Origin: Vibrio maerlii
GTDB lineage: Bacteria > Pseudomonadota > Gammaproteobacteria > Enterobacterales > Vibrionaceae
Length of the DNA stretch: 64,000 nucleotides
Reading direction: 5' to 3'
Assembly: GCF_003415655.1 (NCBI RefSeq)
Contig: NZ_QRHC01000005.1
Coordinates: forward strand, 62,001-126,000
This document shows, piece by piece, positions 1 through 9,262 of the stretch (position 1 is the first letter of the stretch; every line of letters begins with the position of its first letter). A program made the position numbers and the translations under genes. The notes beneath the pieces are model-generated. The model was not told the DNA's origin. It ran no database searches and saw nothing but the letters and a program-made list of their open reading frames with translations.

Positions 1-25
1 GTAGACGGCCATTTTTGTTTACTGA

Positions 26-54
26 CATAAAAAACCCCGCTAGTGCGGGGTCTT
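26..54 (-). terminator. Intrinsic terminator after cpoB
   Basis: On the minus strand an inverted repeat of CCCCGC/GCGGGG with a 4-base loop is followed by a run of six T. It lies about 20 bases past the cpoB stop and ends the tol-pal transcript. Confidence 0.85.
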
Positions 55-74
55 TGAAAACAGAGAGTTATCTA

Positions 75-875
75 CTAAAGATTTGCCTTTGCAGATTTCG
101 CTGAAGCGCTTGTTGGGTACTCATCAACAACTTGTTGGTAGTACTCCTTAGCTTTAGCAGCGTTATTATTACGCTTTGCAATATCACCTAGCTTCACAAG
201 TGCGTCAGCACGTTTATTGGAGTCTTTGAAACCAACTACAGCTATGAAGTTTTTCGCTGCTTCTTTGTCTTGCTTTTTAGCGAAGTGCAATTGACCGAGC
301 CAATAATGGGCATTCGGTGCATAAACGGAATCTGGGTACGTTGCTTGGAAAGACTCGAACGCTGTAATTGCGCCAGTGTAGTCTTTCTGCTTTAAGATCA
401 GATCAACCGCGTTCTGGTAAGCTGTTTGTTCGTCAGCGTTGCTTGAATAAGTGCCGCCTTTTTCAGCTGGTGTTTCTGCAGGAACAGCCGCTACAGCAGG
501 CGCTGTCTTCACATCATTTCTGACTTTATCAAGTTCGACAAACAACTCTCTTTGACGTTGCAACATTTGCTGCATGTCGTAGGTATTCTTTTCTAGTTGA
601 CCACGTAGATCACTGATTTCCAATGACATATCGTCAATCTGTTGCTGTAACTGGAGCTGAAGACGATTGCTATTTTGCAGTAATCTCTCAAGACGTTGAG
701 TTTCTGTCTCGTTACTTGAGCGGGTTGCTGCTTGAGCACTTGTGGTTGTAGTTGCAACTGCAGTGTTGCTAGTTGAACTGCCGATTTCTGAAACTGGTGC
801 AGGTGCAGCAAGCACTGGGCTTGCTGCACTCGCCAATAACATCAGCGCAGCAGTACGCTTAAAGTTACTGAGCAT
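75..875 (-). CDS. cpoB: Cell division coordinator CpoB (YbgF)
   Basis: CpoB is a periplasmic TolA- and PBP1B-associated protein that couples outer-membrane constriction with septal peptidoglycan synthesis. The 266-residue protein has a signal peptide (residues 1-23, cut after PVLA), a Gln/Leu-rich coiled coil at about 55-122 (the trimerisation region in the family), an Ala/Pro/Glu linker, and TPR repeats from about 150 to the end with Tyr/Ala/Gly spacing typical of the family. It is the last gene of ybgC-tolQRAB-pal-cpoB, 40 bases after pal, and is followed directly by a terminator. Length and position match the family. Confidence 0.95.
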   Translation of the reverse strand: MLSNFKRTAALMLLASAASPVLAAPAPVSEIGSSTSNTAVATTTTSAQAATRSSNETETQRLERLLQNSNRLQLQLQQQIDDMSLEISDLRGQLEKNTYDMQQMLQRQRELFVELDKVRNDVKTAPAVAAVPAETPAEKGGTYSSNADEQTAYQNAVDLILKQKDYTGAITAFESFQATYPDSVYAPNAHYWLGQLHFAKKQDKEAAKNFIAVVGFKDSNKRADALVKLGDIAKRNNNAAKAKEYYQQVVDEYPTSASAKSAKANL

Positions 876-915
876 GAGGTTTTCCTCAAAATTTAAGTTC
901 TTGATACTAATGATA

Positions 916-1458
916 TTAGTATACTAGAACAGCACGACGGTTTTTAGCGTACACATCTTCAGATTGACCTAGAAGAAGTGGCTTCTCTTCACCGTAGCTT
1001 ACAATAGAGATTTGGTCAGCTTGAACACCTAGTGCTTGTAGGTAGTTAGCGACTGCTTGTGCTCGACGCTCGCCTAGTGCGATGTTGTACTCAGGAGTAC
1101 CGCGCTCATCAGCGTGACCTTCGATAGTTACTTTGATAGATGCATCTTTGCTTAGGAATGCTGCGTGTGCAGCAAGCATCTCTTCGTAGTCGCCGGCGAT
1201 AGTCGCGTTGTCGAATGCGAAGTAGATAGTTTGAGTTTCACGAAGCGCTTGCTCTTTTAGTTCTTGCTCAGAAAGCTGGCCGTTCGCATCAATTGGAGAA
1301 ACAACCGTTGTATCAACGCCTTGGTTCTCGCCCGCAGCCGCTTCATTTGTTGTAGTTTGGCTAGAAGCATCAGTTGCTTCATCGCTTGAGCTACATGCTG
1401 TAACAGCTAGTACTGGTAGTGCAATTAGAAGCCCCTTAAGAACTTTGTTTAGTTGCAT
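916..1458 (-). CDS. pal: Peptidoglycan-associated lipoprotein Pal
   Basis: Pal is the outer-membrane lipoprotein of the Tol-Pal system; it binds diaminopimelate in peptidoglycan and, alternately, TolB. The 180-residue product has a lipoprotein signal with lipobox VTAC (Cys22), an acidic Ser/Thr/Ala linker to about residue 70, and an OmpA-like domain at about 75-180 carrying the GHADERG and GERRAQAV motifs that form the peptidoglycan site. It lies 30 bases after tolB and 40 before cpoB, in the usual operon order. Nothing is missing. Confidence 0.97.
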   Translation of the reverse strand: MQLNKVLKGLLIALPVLAVTACSSSDEATDASSQTTTNEAAAGENQGVDTTVVSPIDANGQLSEQELKEQALRETQTIYFAFDNATIAGDYEEMLAAHAAFLSKDASIKVTIEGHADERGTPEYNIALGERRAQAVANYLQALGVQADQISIVSYGEEKPLLLGQSEDVYAKNRRAVLVY

Positions 1459-1488
1459 CTTATCTTCCTTTTTAAATCAATTTAAGTG

Positions 1489-2841
1489 CTATAAAAACGG
1501 TGACCATGCAGGAGCTCTTACACGCCCGTTGGTTACCGGTAATCTTGCTTTGAATCGACCATCGATAGAAACCATCGAAAGGACGTTCTGTTTGTTATAG
1601 ATGGAGCTATAAATCACCATACCACCGTTTGGTGCAATGCTTGGTGATTCATCGAGTAGCGTCTTGGTGAGTATTTGTACTGCACCAGACTCTAAATCTT
1701 GTTTTGCTAGGTTAAATCCACTGTTACTTTGATTCACCATAACCAGGAATCGACCATCTGGCGTAATCTGACCACTGAGATTTTGTCGGCCTTGCCAAGT
1801 GAGGCGGCTAGATGAGTTATCGGCCAAATTTACTCGATAAATCTGAGGTTTACCACCCCTATCCGATGTGAAGACTAAGCTTTTGCCATCTGGGTGCCAG
1901 TATGGTTCTGTGTTATTTGAACGACCTCTAGTTACCTGAGTAAGCTTTTTAGATTGCAGGTCTAATGTGTAGACATGAAGACTACCAGTTTTAGACAGTA
2001 CTAAAGCAAGTGACTTACCGTCAGGAGAGAACCTTGGAGCGCCGTTATGTCTTGGGTACGAGGTCACTTTTTCACGCTTACCTGAGTAGATATTCATGAT
2101 AAAGATTTCGGCTTGGCCGTTTTGGAAACTCACGTACGCAAGTTTTTCGCCATCTGGAGACCAAGCAGGTGACATGAGTGGCTGCTTAGAGCGAAGGACC
2201 AACTTCTCATTGTAACCATCGTAATCCGCTACACGTAATTGGTAAGGGTACTTGTCTTTCTCATTCACTACGACGTAAGCAATACGTGTCATGAACGCAC
2301 CACGGTCACCCGTCAGCTCTTCATATACAAGATCTGAAATTCGGTGAGCGTATTCACGAAGGCGTGGACCAGGGATTGTTGCTCGCTTGCTAAATAGAAC
2401 ATGATCTTTTGACAGAACAAGCTCGCCGTCAGAGCCTAGAGATTTACTTTGGCCTTTAGTGAGCTGACCTCGTACGATGTCGACTAACTGGTAACTGATG
2501 ACATAGTTGCCTTCGGCATTCTGCGTAATGCTGCCCGTCAGAAGCGCATCGACACCTTTTTCGGTCCAAGCATCAAAGTTTACTTGTGCTTCTGTATAAG
2601 GCGTTTGAGGCATCTTGCTGGTTGCAATGGGGCTAAATTTACCACTGCGTTGAAGGTCAGAGGCGATCACCGCTGAAACATCATGAGGTAACTTGGTTGT
2701 ACCTTCCCACTGGAATGGTACCACTGCGATTGGTCGTGCTGAGTTAATACCATCGGTAATCACTAACTCCAATGCAGCGTGGGCTAGATTCACGCTGTTT
2801 ACGGCTAGGATAGTTAGCCCTAATAAAAGTCGTTTTATCAC
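1489..2841 (-). CDS. tolB: Tol-Pal system beta-propeller protein TolB
   Basis: TolB is the periplasmic partner of Pal and TolA. The 450-residue protein starts with a signal peptide (about residues 1-22, ending NLAHA), then an N-terminal alpha/beta domain, then a six-bladed propeller from about residue 190 with repeated SPDG/HPDG/TPDG blade motifs ([26 protein letters not shown]). It follows tolA by 11 bases and precedes pal by 30, so it is translated from the common tol transcript. Length is standard for the family. Confidence 0.97.
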   Translation of the reverse strand: MIKRLLLGLTILAVNSVNLAHAALELVITDGINSARPIAVVPFQWEGTTKLPHDVSAVIASDLQRSGKFSPIATSKMPQTPYTEAQVNFDAWTEKGVDALLTGSITQNAEGNYVISYQLVDIVRGQLTKGQSKSLGSDGELVLSKDHVLFSKRATIPGPRLREYAHRISDLVYEELTGDRGAFMTRIAYVVVNEKDKYPYQLRVADYDGYNEKLVLRSKQPLMSPAWSPDGEKLAYVSFQNGQAEIFIMNIYSGKREKVTSYPRHNGAPRFSPDGKSLALVLSKTGSLHVYTLDLQSKKLTQVTRGRSNNTEPYWHPDGKSLVFTSDRGGKPQIYRVNLADNSSSRLTWQGRQNLSGQITPDGRFLVMVNQSNSGFNLAKQDLESGAVQILTKTLLDESPSIAPNGGMVIYSSIYNKQNVLSMVSIDGRFKARLPVTNGRVRAPAWSPFL

Positions 2842-2852
2842 ACTACATTCCT

Positions 2853-3905
2853 TTATAGTTCAACAGTTAGGTTAATGTTTTTAAGTTTGCTTACGACAGC
2901 AGGGTCACTCGGAAGCGGAAACGTATTCGTTTGAGCTACCGCTCTTTTCGTTGCGGAGCAAAGTCGAGAGTCCCCGCCTAAAATCGAAAGATTACCCACA
3001 ACAGCGCTGCTTCCCGCAGGGATCAGTTTGAGATTAACTCGACAAGACTTTCCCGCAAAACTGTCCTCTACAAGCAAGTTGTTTTGGATCATCTGTTTAT
3101 AAATTTCACCGTAACGACTCACCTCACTCGTTACGGCTTGTTGGGCCGCGCTTGAATTCGCAGAAGCCTCTGTTTCTAGACCAGCAAAGATGTCATTGAG
3201 AGCTGCTTCTTGCTCTTTACGTTCTCTTTCCAACTGCTCTAAACGTTCTTTTTCTTGACGAGCTTTTTCAGCGGCTTCTGCTGCTGCTTTCTCTTTCGCG
3301 ATGCGTTCACGTTCAGCTTGTTCTGCACGTTCTTTCTCTAATCGAGCTTTCTCTGCCGCCTCTTTTGCTGCTTTCTCTTCAGCTATGCGTTGCTCTTCTG
3401 CTCTCTTCGCCGCTAATTCTCGCTCTTTACGTGCCTGTTCAGCTTTTGCTGCCGCAGCTTCTTTCGCTTTGCGGTCCGCTTCAGCCTTCGCTGCACGCTC
3501 TTTCTCAACACGAAGTTTTTCTTGCTGAGCTTTTTGTTCTTTCTCACGTGCGATGCGCTTTTTCTCAGCTTCTCGAGCGGCTTTAGCTTCTTTAGCCTGC
3601 TGCTCTTTTAGCTTACGAATACGCTCTTCTTCCGCCTTACGGTTCTTCTCTAAACGCTCACTTTCGCGGCGAAGCTTATCAAGGCGATCTTGTTCGGCTT
3701 TTGCCGTCGCTTGACGTTTCTCACGAATTTGTTGAGCTTGCTTTTGAACTAAAGAAGGATCGATAACCACAGCCTGAACCATGTTTCCTTGTGGCTCTGG
3801 TTTAGACATAGTGAAATCGGCGCCCCATAACAGAGCGACGATCAATAAGGCATGGAGGCCAAAAGATATGACAAGTGCTTTTTTTAGGTTGCTTTTCTTA
3901 CTCAT
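2853..3905 (-). CDS. tolA: Cell envelope integrity protein TolA
   Basis: TolA spans the periplasm and transmits proton-motive-force work from TolQR to TolB/Pal. The 350-residue protein has one membrane helix (about 9-27), a very long Lys/Ala/Glu/Arg-rich helical domain II (about 55-245) with repeated KA(E)KAR/ERxRxAKE units, and a globular C-terminal domain (about 260-350) with the two conserved Cys of domain III. The low-complexity helix produces long spurious antisense frames on the opposite strand. The gene sits between tolR and tolB with 11-base gaps on each side, so translation is probably coupled. Confidence 0.96.
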   Translation of the reverse strand: MSKKSNLKKALVISFGLHALLIVALLWGADFTMSKPEPQGNMVQAVVIDPSLVQKQAQQIREKRQATAKAEQDRLDKLRRESERLEKNRKAEEERIRKLKEQQAKEAKAAREAEKKRIAREKEQKAQQEKLRVEKERAAKAEADRKAKEAAAAKAEQARKERELAAKRAEEQRIAEEKAAKEAAEKARLEKERAEQAERERIAKEKAAAEAAEKARQEKERLEQLERERKEQEAALNDIFAGLETEASANSSAAQQAVTSEVSRYGEIYKQMIQNNLLVEDSFAGKSCRVNLKLIPAGSSAVVGNLSILGGDSRLCSATKRAVAQTNTFPLPSDPAVVSKLKNINLTVEL

Positions 3906-3916
3906 TGACGTGACAA

Positions 3917-4360
3917 CTATTCCCTAATGTCAGTTAACAACCCTACTTTAGGGATTCCTGCACGGCTCAATTCATCGAGTAGCAAAACAACTTCTGCGTA
4001 AGGTGTTGCAGCATCACCGCCGACTGCAACTGGAGAGGTTGGATTGATAGAACGCTCTGCTTTCACGCGTACGATAATGTCTTGAAGAGAAAGGCCGCGT
4101 TGAACCTCATCATTATTGACGCTCAGACCGAGGTTACCCTCTTTATCGATTTCAACAATGATAAAGCTGCTCGCCTCATCACCCATCAACTCCGAAGCTG
4201 ACTTTACGTTAGAAGCTTCTGGTAAATCGACATCAACACCCTGGGTAACGAATGGAGAGGTCACCATGAAAATGATCAGCAGTACCAACATCACATCGAT
4301 ATATGGCACCACATTAATTTCAGCGGTCATCTTTCTCTTTTTACGCTGATAACCTGCCAT
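3917..4360 (-). CDS. tolR: Tol-Pal proton channel subunit TolR
   Basis: TolR belongs to the ExbD/TolR family and forms the proton-driven motor with TolQ. The 147-residue protein has a basic N-terminus, a single membrane helix at about 16-37 with the conserved channel aspartate (Asp22 in PYIDVMLVLL), and a periplasmic domain. It begins 2 bases after the tolQ stop and ends 11 bases before tolA. Size and topology are typical. Confidence 0.97.
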   Translation of the reverse strand: MAGYQRKKRKMTAEINVVPYIDVMLVLLIIFMVTSPFVTQGVDVDLPEASNVKSASELMGDEASSFIIVEIDKEGNLGLSVNNDEVQRGLSLQDIIVRVKAERSINPTSPVAVGGDAATPYAEVVLLLDELSRAGIPKVGLLTDIRE

Positions 4361-4362
4361 GG

Positions 4363-5061
4363 TTATTCCTTACCTGCTGTTTCCTGCCCCGCCATCGCTT
4401 GACGGTGTAGCACGCTATGGAACTCTTCAGAAAACGTCGCGTAATTATGCTCAAGCTTACTGACTTTGTTACTTAGGCGGTTGTATGCCATTACCGCTGG
4501 AATCGCAGCAAATAGGCCCATTGCTGTTGCGACAAGAGCTTCTGCGATACCCGGAGCAACCATTGCAAGCGTTGCTTGCTTCACAGCACCCAACGCGATG
4601 AATGCATGCATGATACCCCAAACAGTACCAAACAAGCCGATATAAGGGCTAATTGAACCAACGGTTGCTAAAAATGGCAGGCTAGTTTCCAAGTCATCAA
4701 CTTCACGAGCTACTGCGACGCGCATTGAACGACCAGTACCTTCCATAATGAAATCGGGTGATGTTGCATTGGTCCTACTAAGACGGGCAAACTCTGTAAA
4801 GCCTGAATAGAAAATCTCTTCACTGCCCGCTAAGTCATCTTTGCGTTTTTTAACGTCTTGGTAGATCTTGCCTAAGTCTTCACCAGACCAAAAGCGGTCC
4901 TCAAAGTTTTCAGCGTCCTTTTCCGCCGCTGAAAGTATCTTGCTGCGATTGATGATCATTGCCCAAGAAGCAACGGACATACCCAACAGCACGAGCATTA
5001 CACATTTAACTAACAAGCTCGCTTGCAGGAAGAGATCTAGAATCGATAGTTCAGCATTCAC
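4363..5061 (-). CDS. tolQ: Tol-Pal motor subunit TolQ
   Basis: TolQ is the MotA/TolQ/ExbB-family inner-membrane subunit of the Tol motor. The 232-residue protein shows three hydrophobic segments (about 15-35, 135-160 and 170-192), a large cytoplasmic loop, and the TVWGIMHAF and [13 protein letters not shown] signatures that line the channel. Its start overlaps the 3' end of ybgC by 11 bases, indicating coupled translation. Family length is about 230. Confidence 0.97.
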   Translation of the reverse strand: MNAELSILDLFLQASLLVKCVMLVLLGMSVASWAMIINRSKILSAAEKDAENFEDRFWSGEDLGKIYQDVKKRKDDLAGSEEIFYSGFTEFARLSRTNATSPDFIMEGTGRSMRVAVAREVDDLETSLPFLATVGSISPYIGLFGTVWGIMHAFIALGAVKQATLAMVAPGIAEALVATAMGLFAAIPAVMAYNRLSNKVSKLEHNYATFSEEFHSVLHRQAMAGQETAGKE

Positions 5062-5470
5062 TCTTTGTTAACTCCAAAATAATAAATTGCGGTATGGCTT
5101 GAGGCTTCATTTTCACATTGTTGACACATGCTACCTTAACCAGTGCTTTACACAACGCTTGCCCCTCAGGATTGACTAACTCCTGACAGAAAGTAATTGA
5201 CGCACGTTTTAGCTCTGAAACCGTAGTTAAAACATTCAGTTGCTCATCAAGCCGAGCGCCTTGAATGAAGTCAAGATCCATGTGTTTAACAACAAAACCA
5301 ATGTTTTCTTCCAATAGGATATGTTGAGAGACACCGATACTGCGCAGCAGTTCCGTTCTTGCTCTCTCAAAGAATTTTAGATAGTTGGAATGGTAGACAA
5401 CTCCACCAGCATCAGTGTCTTCGTAATAGATGGTGATGGGCCATGAGAATGGCTTGGCTAGTCCTTGCAA
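5051..5470 (-). CDS. ybgC: Acyl-CoA thioesterase YbgC, Tol-Pal associated
   Basis: YbgC is a cytoplasmic hotdog-fold thioesterase conserved at the head of tol operons. The 139-residue protein carries the 4-hydroxybenzoyl-CoA-thioesterase-type motif [15 protein letters not shown] near residues 16-30, where the Asp of TDAGG is the expected catalytic residue, and [10 protein letters not shown] after it. It overlaps tolQ by 11 bases and follows the ybgE terminator, so it probably heads its own tol transcript, starting within the AT-rich 5471-5560 stretch. Confidence 0.95.
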   Translation of the reverse strand: MQGLAKPFSWPITIYYEDTDAGGVVYHSNYLKFFERARTELLRSIGVSQHILLEENIGFVVKHMDLDFIQGARLDEQLNVLTTVSELKRASITFCQELVNPEGQALCKALVKVACVNNVKMKPQAIPQFIILELTKSEC

Positions 5471-5564
5471 AATAATTCCAAAAAATAATCGAATATAAAC
5501 AAGATACTATAATGAAACTGACCGAACAGGCTAGTTACAACTTGAGAATTACAGAACTTTAAAC

Positions 5565-5603
5565 AAAAAAAGTGAGGTACTTGGCAACGCAAGACCTCAC
5601 TTT
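5565..5603 (-). terminator. Terminator between ybgE and ybgC
   Basis: On the minus strand AAAGTGAGGT pairs with ACCTCACTTT, extended by CTTG/CAAG inside, and is followed by seven T. It separates the cyd operon from the tol operon. Confidence 0.85.
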
Positions 5604-5627
5604 GATTAGTTGTTCACCAACTGGTCG

Positions 5628-5930
5628 TTAGAACAACCACGCTGCTGAAAACAAGACAAGTATTAGATATGAGATGTATGGACTAAAAAGTACCTGCCAA
5701 ATCCACAGAATAGGAATAAAACCGACGCTGTACACCATGCTTGAACAAATCGCCCATACAAAGCAGATGCCCATCAGTGGTGTAAAGCCACCGATTTGTT
5801 CCGCGTAAACCTCTGGTTCCCACATAAAAACGCCTACATGTGCCACTGCAATGATAAACAGAGCAACGCGCAACCAAACCTTGTTCATTGGTTGGTGCAG
5901 ACGATTAAATGTGGTATTCAGGTTACTCAC
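5628..5930 (-). CDS. ybgE: Cyd operon protein YbgE
   Basis: YbgE is a small inner-membrane protein of unknown function that travels with cydABX. The 100-residue product has about three hydrophobic segments (about 20-40, 48-68, 75-100). I place the start at a GTG (5928-5930) that lies inside the end of cydX: the sequence GTGAGTAA serves as ybgE start and cydX stop, an 8-base overlap that implies translational coupling. A terminator follows at 5565-5603. The molecular role is not established in the family. Confidence 0.88.
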   Translation of the reverse strand: MSNLNTTFNRLHQPMNKVWLRVALFIIAVAHVGVFMWEPEVYAEQIGGFTPLMGICFVWAICSSMVYSVGFIPILWIWQVLFSPYISYLILVLFSAAWLF

Positions 5931-6030
5931 TATCCTTATCCATCATCTCAGAGTGCTCTAACCATAGAGCATTTATGATGCCGAATGCACACGCTAGCAA
6001 TACACCCAGAATCCAAGCGAAATACCACAT
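5923..6030 (-). CDS. cydX: Cytochrome bd-I subunit CydX (YbgT)
   Basis: A 35-codon gene reads MWYFAWILGVLLACAFGI at its start, then a short acidic tail. This is the one-helix CydX/YbgT subunit that stabilises the haem centres of cytochrome bd oxidase; Trp2, Tyr3 and Phe4 followed by W(I/V)LG are the family signature. It starts 31 bases after cydB and overlaps ybgE by 8 bases. A GGAGATTAATT stretch provides the ribosome binding site. Confidence 0.93.
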   Translation of the reverse strand: MWYFAWILGVLLACAFGIINALWLEHSEMMDKDSE

Positions 6031-6061
6031 AATTAATCTCCTAAATTCGTATTACTATCGA

Positions 6062-7198
6062 TTAGTAAGCTGACACATCGTTATCTTCGATGTGCTTCTT
6101 GTCCAGACGACCAAACATTTTGTAGTAAGTCCAAGTCGTGTAACCAAGGATGATTGGAACCATAACAAACGCTACGCCTGTCATTAGGTTCAGAGTTAGC
6201 TCACTTGATGTTGAATCCCACATAGTCAGGCTGTGGTCCGGCGTTAGGCTTGAAGGCATAACGAATGGGAACATAGCAAAACCTGCAGTTAAGATAACAC
6301 CTGCGTTAGTCAAGCTTGATGCGATGAACGCTAGAGCGCCCTTCTCTGCTTTTGACGCGATGATAGCAATCACTGGCATCAATACACCTAGTGCTGGCGC
6401 AAGCCACATTAGTGGGTATTTTTCAAAGTTCATCATCCAAGCACCAGCTTCTAGAGCCACTTCTTTCGCAAGAGGGTTAGAAGGTGCAGCGATGTCGATT
6501 TCACTTGTAATCACGTAACCTTCGATACTTTGTACCCAGAAGCCCGCACCTACAAAGGTTGCGATAACCACTAGACCAGCGATTTGTGCAATAGAACGTG
6601 AACGTTCGTGCACCGCTTCAGTCGTTTTCATTTGTAGCCATGTTGCACCTTGCATGATGAACATTGCTAGACTCACAACACCACAAAGCAGTGCAAATGG
6701 ATTAAGTAGACCGAAGAACGAACCGTGGTATGTCGGCATCATGAAGTCATTAAGCTCAAACGGTACACCTTGAAGAAGGTTACCAAAAGCCACACCGAAG
6801 ATGACCGGCGGTACTACACCACTAATGCACAATGCGATATCCCATGCATTTCGCCATTTTGGATCTTCTACCTTTGAGCGGTAATCAAGACCAAGAGGAC
6901 GTAGCCAAAGTGCTGCCAACGTTACGATCATCGCAAAGTAGAAACCAGAGAATGACGTTGCGTAAACAAGAGGCCACGCAGCAAATAGTGCGCCACCTGC
7001 TGTGATCAACCATACTTGGTTACCGTCCCAGTGCGGAGCAATTGTATTAATCATGACACGACGTTCAGTGTCGTTCTTACCAACAACAGGAACAAGAGCA
7101 CCAACACCCAAGTCAAAGCCGTCAGTCACTGCGAAACCTACCATGAGTACACCGATCAGTACCCACCAGATAAGTCTTAAGATTTCGTAATCAAACAT
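6062..7198 (-). CDS. cydB: Cytochrome bd ubiquinol oxidase subunit II
   Basis: CydB is the structural partner of CydA in the high-affinity quinol oxidase used at low oxygen. The 378-residue protein is hydrophobic with about nine membrane segments and starts with the typical MFDYEILRLIWWVLIGVLM. GFAVTDGFDLGVG and HWDGNQVWL are conserved CydB motifs. It lies 16 bases after cydA and is followed by cydX and ybgE, the standard gammaproteobacterial arrangement. Confidence 0.97.
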   Translation of the reverse strand: MFDYEILRLIWWVLIGVLMVGFAVTDGFDLGVGALVPVVGKNDTERRVMINTIAPHWDGNQVWLITAGGALFAAWPLVYATSFSGFYFAMIVTLAALWLRPLGLDYRSKVEDPKWRNAWDIALCISGVVPPVIFGVAFGNLLQGVPFELNDFMMPTYHGSFFGLLNPFALLCGVVSLAMFIMQGATWLQMKTTEAVHERSRSIAQIAGLVVIATFVGAGFWVQSIEGYVITSEIDIAAPSNPLAKEVALEAGAWMMNFEKYPLMWLAPALGVLMPVIAIIASKAEKGALAFIASSLTNAGVILTAGFAMFPFVMPSSLTPDHSLTMWDSTSSELTLNLMTGVAFVMVPIILGYTTWTYYKMFGRLDKKHIEDNDVSAY

Positions 7199-7214
7199 CT
7201 TATAAATCCTTTCC

Positions 7215-8801
7215 TTACGCTTCTACTTGGCGACCAACTTTGTCAGCAACTGAGTTTTCTTGCTGCTCGAAGTGGTAGCGACCTGTTTTCAGGCTACTCG
7301 GGCCTTTGCGCGCAAATTTCACCATTAGGTACACTTCTGCAATTAGGAACACGGTGTAAAGTGCCAAGATTGCAAACAGTGATGTCCATAGCTGACCAAC
7401 CGTCAGAGCAGACGCAGCAACGTGTACAGGTAGGATTTCACCTACAGCCCAAGGTTGACGGCCATATTCTGCAACGAACCAACCCGCTTCAATTGCGATC
7501 CATGGTAGTGGAATACTGAATAGCGCTGCTTTAAGTACCCATGGTTTCTGTTCGATCTTCTGGCGGCACGTTTGAACAAACGCTGCACCAAATACGAATA
7601 GCATGATGAAGCCACAACCAACCATCAGACGGAAAGACCAGAATAGAGGCCAAACTGTTGGGATAGAATCATCCGCAGCTGCTTGGATTTGGTCTTCAGT
7701 TGCATCAACAACATCGTCAGTGTATCGCTTAAGAAGCAGACCGTAACCTAGGTCACCTTTCACTTCGTCAAACGCTGCCATGTTTTCTTCTGATTTATCA
7801 CCCGCACGAAGCTTAGTTAGAAGCTCATATGCGTACATACCCGTACGGATACGCTCAACGTGGTCGTCACGAAGGTCACGTAGACCCGTTACTTCTTCGT
7901 CAAAAGAACGCGTCGCGATGATACCCATTACGTATGGGATCTTAATAGCGTAGTCAGTGTGCATTGTTTCTTGGTTTGGCAGGCCAAACAGAGTGAATGC
8001 AGCTGGAGCTTCTTCGGTGTGCCATTCAGCTTCAATCGCTGCGAGCTTCACTTTCTGAACTTCACCCAGCTCGTAACCAGATTCATCACCTAGCACGATT
8101 ACCGATAAGATTGATGCCATACCGAAAGAGGCTGCAATAGCGAACGAGCGGCGTGCAAATGCAACGTCACGACCTTTCAATAGGTAGTAACCACTGATGC
8201 CTAGGACGAACATCGCACCACACGTATAGCCAGAGGCTACTGTGTGAACAAACTTAACCTGAGCTACTGGATTAAGAACAACTTCTGCAAAGCTCACCAT
8301 TTCCATACGCATGGTTTCAAAGTTGAACTCTGCACCGACAGGGTTTTGCATCCAACCGTTCGCAACAAGAATCCAAAGTGCAGAGAAGTTTGAACCAAGC
8401 GCTACTAACCAAGTTACAACCAGGTGTTGACGTTTGGACAGGCGATCCCAACCAAAGAAGAATAGACCAACAAAGGTGGATTCTAAGAAGAAGGCAATCA
8501 GTGCTTCGATGGCGAGAGGTGCACCAAATATGTCACCAACATAGTGGGAATAGTATGACCAGTTTGTACCAAACTGGAACTCCATGGTTAAGCCCGTCGC
8601 TACACCTAGAGCAAAGTTAATACCGAACAGCTTACCCCAGAACTTAGTCATGTCCTTATAGATTTGCTTGTTCGTCATAACGTACATTGATTCCATGATG
8701 GCAAGGAGGAATGCCATACCTAGAGTCAATGGTACGAATAGGAAGTGATACATCGCTGTGAGAGCAAACTGCAATCGCGACAGATCAACTACGTCAATCA
8801 T
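7215..8801 (-). CDS. cydA: Cytochrome bd ubiquinol oxidase subunit I
   Basis: CydA carries the b558, b595 and d haems and the quinol-binding Q-loop. I start it at the ATG ending at 8801, which gives [12 protein letters not shown], the family N-terminus, with an AAAGGAG ribosome binding site 6 bases upstream; a longer frame to 8834 lacks one. The resulting 528 residues match the usual length. His19 (haem ligand) is in TAMYHF, and GRQPW marks the region close to the haem d pocket. The upstream region holds FNR- and ArcA-like sites. Confidence 0.97.
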   Translation of the reverse strand: MIDVVDLSRLQFALTAMYHFLFVPLTLGMAFLLAIMESMYVMTNKQIYKDMTKFWGKLFGINFALGVATGLTMEFQFGTNWSYYSHYVGDIFGAPLAIEALIAFFLESTFVGLFFFGWDRLSKRQHLVVTWLVALGSNFSALWILVANGWMQNPVGAEFNFETMRMEMVSFAEVVLNPVAQVKFVHTVASGYTCGAMFVLGISGYYLLKGRDVAFARRSFAIAASFGMASILSVIVLGDESGYELGEVQKVKLAAIEAEWHTEEAPAAFTLFGLPNQETMHTDYAIKIPYVMGIIATRSFDEEVTGLRDLRDDHVERIRTGMYAYELLTKLRAGDKSEENMAAFDEVKGDLGYGLLLKRYTDDVVDATEDQIQAAADDSIPTVWPLFWSFRLMVGCGFIMLFVFGAAFVQTCRQKIEQKPWVLKAALFSIPLPWIAIEAGWFVAEYGRQPWAVGEILPVHVAASALTVGQLWTSLFAILALYTVFLIAEVYLMVKFARKGPSSLKTGRYHFEQQENSVADKVGRQVEA

Positions 8802-8923
8802 GGTAACTCCTTTCGTGTCGGCTGAAAGACACATTCACCATAGTGCAACTTAGTTCTAATCGTTGAGAATAGATGCGATTGTTAAGATTAATCGACACCT
8901 TGTTGCAACTATGTACCGCTTTG

Positions 8924-8940
8924 GTTAGTTAATTGTTAAG
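8924..8940 (-). promoter_or_regulatory. ArcA-like direct repeat upstream of cydA
   Basis: GTTAG (8924) and GTTAA (8935) repeat with an 11-base period, and the centre GTTAATTG resembles the ArcA core GTTAATTA. cydAB is activated by ArcA-P in enterics. The assignment is by consensus only. Confidence 0.5.
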
Positions 8941-9016
8941 CATCAGCTAATATAGCTGCGGCTAATATTACTGGTAATGAAAGCTAGTTTCAAAAGGTTT
9001 ATGACAGAAAAACACC

Positions 9017-9030
9017 TTGACCAAAATCAA
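9017..9030. promoter_or_regulatory. FNR-like box 1 upstream of cydA
   Basis: TTGAC-CAAA-ATCAA matches the FNR consensus TTGAT-N4-ATCAA with one mismatch. It lies about 215 bases upstream of the cydA start. FNR control of cydAB is known in enterics; here it is inferred. Confidence 0.55.
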
Positions 9031-9066
9031 TTTTTTTACTGTCTGAATGATTAATAAAGCAGCAAA

Positions 9067-9080
9067 ATGATTCAAATCAA
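9067..9080. promoter_or_regulatory. FNR-like box 2 upstream of cydA
   Basis: ATGAT-TCAA-ATCAA matches the FNR consensus with one mismatch, 50 bases from box 1. The paired arrangement resembles tandem FNR sites upstream of cydA in other gammaproteobacteria. Confidence 0.55.
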
Positions 9081-9220
9081 TTTTTGTAGTGTGAGTTATT
9101 ACAGAGTCGTTAACAGCCGATAAGCCATCCTGGCAAGTAGTAACATAACCATTACAACAGTAAGGTTTTTCCATACCCCTTTAGGATCAGGAGTTATATC
9201 AGAAATGTGAGCTTGATCAA

Positions 9221-9247
9221 ATAGGCCAAGCAGTATGCTTGGCCTAT
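9221..9247 (-). terminator. Hairpin after ruvB
   Basis: A perfect 12-bp stem (ATAGGCCAAGCA) closes on a 3-base loop 16 bases past the ruvB stop. The T run after it is short, so it may be a weak terminator or a 3'-end stabilising hairpin. Confidence 0.6.
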
Positions 9248-9262
9248 AAAAAGTTCGTTTGA

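Larger units (their letters stand above)
8802..9262. other. Control region upstream of cydA
   Basis: The stretch contains no convincing gene. It holds ArcA-like repeats near 8924-8940, two FNR-like boxes at 9017-9030 and 9067-9080, and the ruvB terminator hairpin at 9221-9247. A 68-codon minus-strand frame (8968-9174) covers the FNR-like boxes and does not look like a protein. Confidence 0.7.

Noticed and set aside
1-60. Possible tRNA or gene start at the left edge
   Set aside because: Only the cpoB terminator and about 25 unassigned bases are visible.
3301-3586. Two plus-strand frames of 73-75 codons opposite tolA
   Set aside because: They mirror the Lys/Ala/Glu low-complexity helix of tolA and consist almost only of Ser, Ala, Arg and Leu.
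7215-8834. Longer start for cydA at 8834
   Set aside because: The 11 extra residues are not family-like, and the ribosome binding site precedes the ATG at 8801.
8968-9174. A 68-codon minus-strand frame upstream of cydA
   Set aside because: It covers FNR-like boxes, lacks a ribosome binding site and has no protein-like composition.
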